From positions 1 to 6,424 of the forward strand of contig JAJYHP010000134.1 in the NCBI GenBank assembly GCA_021784715.1: 6,424 bases of DNA, given 5' to 3'. Shown piece by piece: positions 1-5,713 of the stretch; position 1 is the stretch's first letter, and every line of letters begins with the position of its first letter. Position numbers and translations under genes: made by a program. Origin of the DNA: a bacterium (GTDB taxonomy: Bacteria; Eremiobacterota; Eremiobacteria; Baltobacterales; Baltobacteraceae). The notes beneath the pieces are model-generated. The model was not told the DNA's origin, did not search any database, and worked only from the letters and a program-made list of their open reading frames with translations.

Positions 1-1
1 C

Positions 2-553
2 GATTTCGGTTCGCTCGACATTCTCGTGCATTCGATCGCCTACGCGAATAAAGAAGACCTGGTTGGAAAAGTCTACGATACCACGCGCGACGGCTTCGCA
101 CTCTCGCTCGACGTCTCGGCGTACTCGTTGATCGCGCTCGTCCAAGCGTTACGCGAGCACCTCAACGACGGCGCATCGATTATGGCGATGACCTACCTCG
201 GCGCGACACAGATCGTTCCGAACTACAACCTGATGGGGATCGCGAAGGCGGCGCTGGAAGCTTCGATTCGCTATCTCGCCTTCGATCTCGGCGACCGCAG
301 CATTCGCGTCAACGGCATCTCGGCGGGCCCGATCAAGACCGCGAGCGCGCGACAGGTCGGCGGCTTCACGAAGATGCTCGACGTCGTCGAGGCGACCGCA
401 CCGTTGCGGCGCAACGTTACCATCGACGATGTCGGCAATACCGCAGTCTACCTGGCGTCGCCGCTCGCCGCAGCGATCACCGGCGACATCCATTTCGTCG
501 ACGCCGGTTTCCATGCGATGGGCATGTATCCGCCGCCGGAGCGCCCGGCGTGA
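2..553 (+). CDS. fabI: Enoyl-[acyl-carrier-protein] reductase (NADH), FabI family, C-terminal part (5' end outside window)
   Basis: FabI carries out the last reductive step of each type II fatty-acid elongation cycle, reducing trans-2-enoyl-ACP with NAD(P)H in the cytosol. The window opens inside the gene, and 183 codons are readable before TGA at 551-553. From family knowledge this is roughly the last two thirds of a protein of about 260 residues. Seen directly: the stretch LVHSIAYANKEDL near the start, and the FabI version of the SDR active site, Tyr (194-196) in TYLGA, Tyr (224-226) in PNYNLMG and Lys (245-247) in GIAKAALE. These correspond to Tyr146, Tyr156 and Lys163 of the E. coli enzyme. 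RVNGISAGPIKT and the late TIDDVGNTAVYLAS block are also typical. The Tyr-x6-Lys spacing and the extra Tyr separate it from FabG-type ketoreductases. Its stop overlaps the GTG of the next small ORF (550-553), so the two are probably translationally coupled. Confidence 0.93.
   Translation, partial: DFGSLDILVHSIAYANKEDLVGKVYDTTRDGFALSLDVSAYSLIALVQALREHLNDGASIMAMTYLGATQIVPNYNLMGIAKAALEASIRYLAFDLGDRSIRVNGISAGPIKTASARQVGGFTKMLDVVEATAPLRRNVTIDDVGNTAVYLASPLAAAITGDIHFVDAGFHAMGMYPPPERPA
538..541 (+). promoter_or_regulatory. Ribosome binding site for the epsilon-like ORF
   Basis: GGAG lies inside the last codons of fabI, 8 bases ahead of GTG at 550. It is one reason to take GTG550 as the start of the 59-codon ORF rather than treating that stretch as untranslated. 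Confidence 0.45.
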
Positions 554-729
554 TCGCGCCCTCCCCTACGCAGGAAGAAGCGGCGGCGATCTTCGCCGTC
601 CTGCTCGGAGGCGTCGAACGAACCGAACGCTCCGAGCCGGCCCTCGCCCCATGGCGTCGCGCCGCGCGCGAACCCGACCGCAGTTTCGACGATCTTCGCG
701 CGAGCCGCAGCGGCGCCCGTGTTCTCTAA
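550..729 (+). CDS. Small protein resembling acyl-CoA carboxylase epsilon subunit (59 aa)
   Basis: This short ORF runs from GTG at 550, overlapping the fabI stop as GTGA, to TAA at 727-729. It overlaps the start of the carboxylase alpha gene by 11 bp and fills an otherwise unexplained 165-bp space. The product begins VIAPSPTQEEAAAIFAVLL, a predicted helix after a PT-x-EE-x-AAI motif. It continues through an Arg/Glu/Pro-rich middle to APWRRAAREP with one Trp, and ends in a basic tail. Actinobacterial acyl-CoA carboxylase epsilon subunits (AccE/PccE, about 60-90 residues) have the same plan: an N-terminal PTxEELAA helix, a low-complexity linker and a Trp/Arg C-terminal patch. They help join the biotin carboxylase and carboxyltransferase subunits. 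The match rests on pattern and on the carboxylase alpha gene next door, so function is inferred. It could instead be a lineage-specific carboxylase-linked small protein. No signal peptide or membrane segment is seen. Confidence 0.62.
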   Translation: MIAPSPTQEEAAAIFAVLLGGVERTERSEPALAPWRRAAREPDRSFDDLRASRSGARVL

Positions 730-2464
730 AGTTCTCGTCGCCAATCGTGGTGAGATCGCGATTCGCATCCTGCGCACGCTGCGCGAGATGGGAATTCGCA
801 GCGTCGCCGTCTACTCCGAGCCGGATCGCTCTGCCTTACACGTCGGCATCGCCGACGAAGCGTATTTTCTCGGCGGCGCATCGCCTTCGCAGAGCTACCT
901 CAACGCCGATGCGTTGCTCGATATCGCGCGCCGCAGCGGCGCCGATGCCATCCATCCCGGCTACGGCTTTTTCGCAGAAAACGCGGGCTTCGCGCGTCGT
1001 GCGATCTCCGCGGGACTTACTTGGATCGGTCCGCACCCCGACGCGATCGACGCCATGGGCGATAAACTTCGAGCGCGCGCCGCGATGGCGAAGGCGAAAG
1101 TGCCCTTCGTTCCCGGCGGTACCGAGCCGCTCGCCGACGTCGCGGCGGTTCGCGAAGCGGTCGAGCGCTACGGCCTCCCGCTCGCCCTCAAAGCCTCCGG
1201 CGGCGGCGGCGGAAAGGGTTTGAAGATCGTCCGCACGCTCGACGATATTGAGAGCGCCTTCGCGACTGCGGTGCGCGAGGCGGAGGCGTACTTCAAAAAT
1301 CCCGTCGTCTACGCCGAGCGCTACCTCGATAATCCCAAGCACGTCGAACTGCAGATTCTCGCCGACAAGCACGGCACCGTCCTGCACGTCGGCGATCGCG
1401 ATTGTTCGCTCCAGCGTCGCCATCAGAAGCTCTGGGAAGAGGCGCCCGCGCAGATCTCCAACCGTGCGCGCGAAGCGATGCGCGCCGCCGGCATGCGAGC
1501 CGCCCGAGCGATCGGCTACGACTCCGTCGGCACGATCGAGTGCCTCGTCGTCGGCGACGATTTTTACTTTCTCGAGATGAACACGCGCATTCAGGTCGAG
1601 CACACCGTGAGCGAGGAGATCGCCGGCATCGATCTCGTGCGCGAGATGATTCGCGTTGCGGCGGGCGAGCCGCTCGGATACGCGCAAGAGCAGATTCACT
1701 TTCGCGGAGCGGCGATCGAAGGACGCGTCAACGCCGAGGATCCGGCACAACATTTTCGCCCGACGCCCGGCACGATCGATCGCTATCGCGAACCCGGCGG
1801 ACTCGGCATTCGCATCGATTCGGCGGCGCACGTCGGCATGACGATCTCTCCGGATTACGATTCCATGGTTGCGAAGCTCATCGTGTGGGCGCCGACGCGC
1901 GAGCAAGCGCTGGCACGCATGAAACGCGCGACCTCCGAGTATGTGGTCGGCGGCGTGCCGACCACGCTTCCGTTGCTGCACGCGCTCTGCGACGCCCCGA
2001 TGGTCTTCGACGCGAGTTACGGCACCGCGAGCCTCGAACCGTTCACCGAGCGCTGGGCCGAGAACGCCGCGGCGGCCGTCCCAACTCCGAGCGCCTCTCC
2101 CGCGGCGACCGAGGGCGAGGATATTCGCGTGGAAGTGAACGGAAAGCTCTTCCGCGTCCGTCTCGTCGACGGACTCCCGAACGGGCGCACGGCGAGCCGT
2201 CGCGCGCCCGCACCGCGAACCCGGGCGCGGAGCACCGCCGCGCACGGCGGCGCCGACATTCTCGCACCGATGCACGGCGTCGTGATCGAGCTGCGCGCGG
2301 CGCGCGGGGATGAGGTCGCCGAGGGCGATGTCGTCGCGGTCATCGAAGCGATGAAGATGATGAACGAAATTCGCGCGCACCGCTCCGGGCGTATCGGAGA
2401 GATCCACGTCGAGGTCGGAGGAACGATCGAAGCCGACCGTCCCATTCTGACGTTCGCAGAATGA
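719..2464 (+). CDS. pccA: Acyl-CoA (propionyl-/acetyl-CoA) carboxylase alpha subunit: biotin carboxylase + biotin carrier domain
   Basis: This subunit carboxylates its own biotin using ATP and bicarbonate, and a separate beta subunit moves the CO2 to an acyl-CoA. The 581-residue protein has the full biotin carboxylase domain (about 1-447): MFSKVLVANRGEIA start, Lys116, Lys158 before the Gly-rich loop 160-165, QRRHQK 232-237, and the catalytic block 286-294 (Glu286, Asn288, Arg290, Gln292, Glu294). Arg336 lies in EGRVNAED. A Pro/Ala/Arg-rich linker (about 450-510) leads to a biotinyl domain (about 512-580) with biotin-accepting Lys546 in EAMKMMNE. Length and fusion match actinobacterial AccA-type subunits (about 590 aa), shorter than mitochondrial-type PccA. 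GTG719 is the only usable start in frame and begins exactly at the conserved N-terminus; it has no clear Shine-Dalgarno site and may rely on coupling with the upstream ORF. The mutase and epimerase downstream favour propionyl-CoA, but acetyl-CoA or dual use is possible. No beta subunit is in the window. Confidence 0.92.
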   Translation: MFSKVLVANRGEIAIRILRTLREMGIRSVAVYSEPDRSALHVGIADEAYFLGGASPSQSYLNADALLDIARRSGADAIHPGYGFFAENAGFARRAISAGLTWIGPHPDAIDAMGDKLRARAAMAKAKVPFVPGGTEPLADVAAVREAVERYGLPLALKASGGGGGKGLKIVRTLDDIESAFATAVREAEAYFKNPVVYAERYLDNPKHVELQILADKHGTVLHVGDRDCSLQRRHQKLWEEAPAQISNRAREAMRAAGMRAARAIGYDSVGTIECLVVGDDFYFLEMNTRIQVEHTVSEEIAGIDLVREMIRVAAGEPLGYAQEQIHFRGAAIEGRVNAEDPAQHFRPTPGTIDRYREPGGLGIRIDSAAHVGMTISPDYDSMVAKLIVWAPTREQALARMKRATSEYVVGGVPTTLPLLHALCDAPMVFDASYGTASLEPFTERWAENAAAAVPTPSASPAATEGEDIRVEVNGKLFRVRLVDGLPNGRTASRRAPAPRTRARSTAAHGGADILAPMHGVVIELRAARGDEVAEGDVVAVIEAMKMMNEIRAHRSGRIGEIHVEVGGTIEADRPILTFAE

Positions 2465-2473
2465 AAGAACGCC

Positions 2474-4054
2474 ATGGCACGCTCGACCAACGCTAGTGGG
2501 ATTCCGCTCCAGCCATACTACGACGCAGCGCGAGGCGTCGCGCACGATCTCGGTGAACCGGGAACCTTTCCCTTCGGCCGCGCGACTCGCGCCGATCAGT
2601 ACCGCACGCGGCTCTGGACGATGCGTCAGTATGCCGGATTTGCAACCGCCGCCGAATCGAACGAGCGCTACCGCTATTTGCTCGCGCGCGGACAGACCGG
2701 GCTCTCGGTCGCCTTCGATCTACCGACCCAGCTCGGCCACGACTCCGATGCCGGCGTCGCTCGCGGCGAGGTTGGGAAGGTCGGCGTCGCGATCGATTCG
2801 ATCGAAGATATGGAGACCTTACTGCGCGATATTCCGCTCGACGAAGTCACGATTTCGATGACGATCAACGCGCCGGCCTCGATCCTGCTCGCGATGTTGC
2901 TCGCGGTCGCTCGGCGGCGCGGAATTCCATTCGACCGGCTCGGCGGAACGATCCAAAACGACGTGTTGAAAGAATATGCGGCGCGCGGCACCTATATCTA
3001 TCCACCGAAGGCTTCGATGCGACTGGTGACCGACGTCATGTCGTATTGCGCGCGCGAGGTTCCGCAGTGGAATACGATCTCGATCAGCGGATACCACATA
3101 CGCGAGGCGGGCTCGACCGCGGTCGAAGAGATCGCCTTCACGCTCGCAAACGCGAAGGCGTATTTGCAGGCGGCGCGCGACGCGGGGATCGAACTCGATA
3201 GCATCGCACCGCGGCTCTCCTTCTTCTGGAACGCCCACAACGACTTTTTTGAGGAGATCGCCAAGTTCCGGGCGGCACGCTACCTCTGGGCGCACATTAC
3301 GCGCGACGAATTCGGTTGCCGCGATCCGCGCTCGCAGATGCTGCGCTTTCACACGCAGACCGCCGGCTCGACGCTCACCGCGCAAGAGCCGGAGAACAAC
3401 GTCGTGCGCGTGACGCTCCAAGCGCTCGCCGCGGTCCTCGGCGGCACGCAATCGTTGCATACCAACGGGCAGGACGAAGCGCTCGCACTTCCGACCGCAC
3501 AGAGTGCGAAATTGGCGCTGCGCACCCAACAGATCATCGGCTACGAAAGCGGCGTCGCCGATGTGGTCGATCCGCTCGCCGGCTCCTACTACGTGGAAAC
3601 GCTTACCAACGAACTCATCGAAGCGGCGCGCGCGACGATCGCCGAGATCGACGCGCTCGGCGGCAGCATCGCCGCGATCGAGAGCGGATGGATGCAGAGC
3701 CGCATCGGCGATTCGGCGTATCTCGCCCAGCAGGCGATCGAGCGCAAAGAAGCGATCGTCGTCGGCGTGAACGCGTTCGTCGACGATGGGATTCACGCCG
3801 AGGTTCCGGCGCTCCAACGCATCGACGAACGCGTGGAGCGCGAACAAGTGGAGCGTCTCCAAAAATTCCGCGCCGCTCGGAACGGCGCCGCCGTCGCGGA
3901 ACGCCTCGCCGCGATTCGCGCCGCCGCCGCGGGGAACGAGAACGTGATGCCGCATTTCGTCGAAGCGGTCGACGCGGGGGCGACGCTTGGCGAGATCTGC
4001 AACCTCCTCCGCGAGATCTTCGGTACCTATCGCGCCCGAGAGAGCCTCGCATGA
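2474..4054 (+). CDS. mcmA: Methylmalonyl-CoA mutase, large (catalytic TIM-barrel) subunit without cobalamin domain
   Basis: The enzyme interconverts (R)-methylmalonyl-CoA and succinyl-CoA by adenosylcobalamin radical chemistry. At 526 residues it is only the substrate-binding barrel, since no DxHxxG cobalamin motif follows. It is therefore the split type, as in many archaea and deep-branching bacteria, and needs a separate B12-binding subunit of about 140 residues, not found here. Residues matching Propionibacterium MCM are in register: Arg46 (Arg82), Tyr53 in RQYAGF (Tyr89), Arg171 in ARGTYIYPP (Arg207, binds the substrate carboxylate) and His208 in [11 protein letters not shown] (His244). 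Tyr53 plus Arg171 favour methylmalonyl-CoA over isobutyryl- or hydroxyisobutyryl-CoA. Also seen are [26 protein letters not shown] and GGTQSLHTN. Odd point: the usual YPTM CoA-contact loop before Arg46 reads RADQ (39-42). The gene starts 9 bp after the carboxylase stop and its TGA overlaps the epimerase ATG. The Shine-Dalgarno site is weak. Confidence 0.92.
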   Translation: MARSTNASGIPLQPYYDAARGVAHDLGEPGTFPFGRATRADQYRTRLWTMRQYAGFATAAESNERYRYLLARGQTGLSVAFDLPTQLGHDSDAGVARGEVGKVGVAIDSIEDMETLLRDIPLDEVTISMTINAPASILLAMLLAVARRRGIPFDRLGGTIQNDVLKEYAARGTYIYPPKASMRLVTDVMSYCAREVPQWNTISISGYHIREAGSTAVEEIAFTLANAKAYLQAARDAGIELDSIAPRLSFFWNAHNDFFEEIAKFRAARYLWAHITRDEFGCRDPRSQMLRFHTQTAGSTLTAQEPENNVVRVTLQALAAVLGGTQSLHTNGQDEALALPTAQSAKLALRTQQIIGYESGVADVVDPLAGSYYVETLTNELIEAARATIAEIDALGGSIAAIESGWMQSRIGDSAYLAQQAIERKEAIVVGVNAFVDDGIHAEVPALQRIDERVEREQVERLQKFRAARNGAAVAERLAAIRAAAAGNENVMPHFVEAVDAGATLGEICNLLREIFGTYRARESLA

Positions 4055-4455
4055 CGATCGACCACATCGCCATCGTCGTCGCCGACCTCGAGGCGACCCT
4101 CGCGATCTACACCGAGCGCCTCGGCTTCGAACAGATCTATCGCGAGACGATCGCCGAGCAGGGAGTCGAAGCGGTCGGCCTGCGCGCCGGCGAATCGTCG
4201 ATCGAGCTGCTCCGCCCGCTCGACGAAACCTCGCCGATCGCGCGCTTCCGCGGCGAGGCGGCGAGCAAGCTCCACCACACGGCCTATCGGGTCGAGGACC
4301 TCGTCGCCGAGATCACCGCCCTTCGGGCGCGCGGCGTCCGCATGATCGACGAGCGGCCGCGCAAGGGCGCCCACGGCAACCTCATCGCCTTTATCCATCC
4401 CTCCTCGACCGCCGGGGTGCTCGTCGAGCTCTGCCAGCAGGAGCACCGCGCGTAA
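4051..4455 (+). CDS. mce: Methylmalonyl-CoA epimerase
   Basis: This enzyme flips (S)-methylmalonyl-CoA, the carboxylase product, to the (R) form used by the mutase, so it bridges the two genes before it. The 134-residue protein is a vicinal-oxygen-chelate (glyoxalase-fold) enzyme of normal length. Metal and catalytic residues expected for the family are present: His5 in DHIAIVV, Glu36 in [10 protein letters not shown], Glu52 in IELLRPL (Gln or Glu in relatives), His75/His76 in [11 protein letters not shown], and Glu126 in GVLVELCQ. The tail [19 protein letters not shown] is diagnostic for the epimerase as against other glyoxalase/dioxygenase-fold proteins. Its ATG overlaps the mutase stop as ATGA, and a GAGAGAG stretch (4038-4044) lies 6 bases upstream as a ribosome binding site. 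It appears to be the last gene of the operon; no clear intrinsic terminator follows. Confidence 0.93.
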   Translation: MTIDHIAIVVADLEATLAIYTERLGFEQIYRETIAEQGVEAVGLRAGESSIELLRPLDETSPIARFRGEAASKLHHTAYRVEDLVAEITALRARGVRMIDERPRKGAHGNLIAFIHPSSTAGVLVELCQQEHRA

Positions 4456-4530
4456 GGCTCCTGCACTTCTCAGGTTCTTCTTACGCTCTCCCAATTGCGG
4501 CGTTACCATCGTTCCAACACCGCCGCTGTA

Positions 4531-4537
4531 GGGAGAG
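4531..4537 (+). promoter_or_regulatory. Ribosome binding site of the radical SAM gene
   Basis: GGGAGAG stands 3 bases (4-6 from its GGAG core) before ATG4541 and fixes that start. The 85-bp gap before it (4456-4540) also holds an imperfect inverted repeat, GCGGCG (4497-4502) against CGCCGC (4521-4526). I could not find a convincing promoter or T-run terminator there, so whether this gene is transcribed separately is unresolved. Confidence 0.6.
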
Positions 4538-4540
4538 CCC

Positions 4541-5713
4541 ATGTTTAACGTCACCCGGATTCTGTGCGACCTCGAACAACCGATGGACGGCCACCGCTAC
4601 GGCCGCGGCCACGATGCAGAGAAGAGCGCCCGGGGGCGGCGCCCCGTCGTCGTCTGGAACGTGACGCGCACCTGTAATCTTCGCTGCGTCCACTGCTATA
4701 GCGACTCCGAGGCGAAGCACTACGAGGGAGAACTCAACCACGAGGAGGCGCTCAAACTCGTCGACGACCTCGCCGATTACGGCATCCCGGCGCTCTTGCT
4801 CTCCGGCGGCGAGCCGCTCGCCCGCCCCGATCTCTTCGAGATCGCGCGCCACGCACGCAGCAGAGGGCTCAAACTCACGCTCTCGACCAACGGCACCCTC
4901 ATCGACCGCAAACGCGCCGAGATGATCAAAGAGACCGGTTTCACCTACGTCGGCATCTCGTTCGACGGCATGGGCGCGACCAACGATCTCTTCCGCGGAC
5001 GCCCCGGCGCCTTCGACCGCGCGCGCCAGGCGATTCGCGAACTGCGCACCGTCGGGCAAAAGGTCGGTCTTCGCCTCACGTTAACGCCACAGACGATCGC
5101 CGATCTCGATGAGATCTTCGACTTCATCGAACGCGAGGGCATCGAACGGGCCTGCTTCTATCACCTCGTTCCCGCCGGGCGCGGGCGCGCGGCGACGACG
5201 CTCGATCTCGAGGCGGCGCGCGGCGCGGTCAGTCGCATCTTCGAACGAACCCTCGATCTCGCCCAACGCGGCGACCCGCGCGAAATTCTCACCGTCGACA
5301 ACCACGCCGATGCGCCGTTCGCCTATCTGACGCTCGCCGCCGCCTCACCGCAGCGCGCCGCGAAAGCGCGCGAGATGCTACTCTGGAACGGCGGCGCGAG
5401 CCATTCGACCGGCCGCGGTATTGGAAATATCGATTTCTACGGCAACGTGCATCCCGATCAATTCATGCAGCAGATCACGCTCGGAAACGTGCGCGACCGC
5501 AAATTCAGCGAGATTTGGGAGGACGACGGCATCGAAACGCTCGCCGAACTCCGCGACCGTTCGAAGCAAATTCACGGACGGTGCGCGAGCTGCAACTTCT
5601 TCGATCTCTGCGGCGGCGGTTTTCGCGCCCGCTCGCTCGGCATGACCGGCGACCTCTGGGGATCCGACCCCGGCTGCTATCTCAGCGACGAGGAGATCGC
5701 GCAGAGCGCGTAG
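4541..5713 (+). CDS. ahbC: Radical SAM/SPASM tetrapyrrole side-chain enzyme, AhbC/NirJ family (probable 12,18-didecarboxysiroheme deacetylase)
   Basis: Family members remove side chains from siroheme-derived tetrapyrroles. AhbC removes the two acetates of 12,18-didecarboxysiroheme to give Fe-coproporphyrin III in the alternative heme route; NirJ removes propionates in heme d1 synthesis. The 390-residue protein has the SAM [4Fe-4S] motif CNLRCVHC (Cys45, Cys49, Cys52), SGGEP at 88-92, TLSTNGTLI and YVGISFDGMGATND. The C-terminal SPASM-like cysteines are 348, 351, 357 and 379 (C-x2-C-x5-C-x21-C), enough for one auxiliary cluster. AhbC-like marks, judged from memory, are RYGR near residue 20, PVVVWNVTRTCNLRC, CFYHLVPAGRG, LTVDNHAD, GRGIGNIDFYGNVHPDQF, LGNVRDRKFSEIW and DPGCYLSDEEI. 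NirJ remains possible, since the two are close relatives. ATG4541 follows a good ribosome binding site. No other heme gene is in view, so its pathway is inferred. The protein should be cytosolic and oxygen-sensitive. Its last 32 bp overlap the convergent gene. Confidence 0.8.
   Translation: MFNVTRILCDLEQPMDGHRYGRGHDAEKSARGRRPVVVWNVTRTCNLRCVHCYSDSEAKHYEGELNHEEALKLVDDLADYGIPALLLSGGEPLARPDLFEIARHARSRGLKLTLSTNGTLIDRKRAEMIKETGFTYVGISFDGMGATNDLFRGRPGAFDRARQAIRELRTVGQKVGLRLTLTPQTIADLDEIFDFIEREGIERACFYHLVPAGRGRAATTLDLEAARGAVSRIFERTLDLAQRGDPREILTVDNHADAPFAYLTLAAASPQRAAKAREMLLWNGGASHSTGRGIGNIDFYGNVHPDQFMQQITLGNVRDRKFSEIWEDDGIETLAELRDRSKQIHGRCASCNFFDLCGGGFRARSLGMTGDLWGSDPGCYLSDEEIAQSA

Noticed and set aside
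429..1223. Plus-strand open frame of 264 codons bridging fabI and the carboxylase
   Set aside because: The Arg/Ser/Pro-rich translation is typical of an out-of-frame reading; the genuine genes occupy the other two frames.
719..2464. Carboxylase alpha gene as evidence for pyruvate or urea carboxylase
   Set aside because: No carboxyltransferase or amidolyase domain is fused, and the length and neighbours fit a two-component acyl-CoA carboxylase.
836..2545. Very long open frame (569 codons) on the minus strand, opposite the carboxylase gene
   Set aside because: Its translation is Arg/Asp/Ala-rich with no recognisable domain, while the plus strand has an unmistakable biotin carboxylase. High-GC codon bias readily opens antisense frames.
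2819..3955. Long minus-strand open frame opposite the mutase gene
   Set aside because: Same cause: no motif, and fully covered by a well-conserved plus-strand gene.
4460..4482. Possible terminator after the epimerase (CCTG/CAGG stem followed by TTCTTCTT)
   Set aside because: The stem has only 4 bp and the T-run is interrupted, too weak for an intrinsic terminator.
4481..4509. Possible promoter (TTACGC, 17 bp, TACCAT) before the radical SAM gene
   Set aside because: Both boxes match consensus poorly and the lineage's promoter rules are unknown, so I do not call it.
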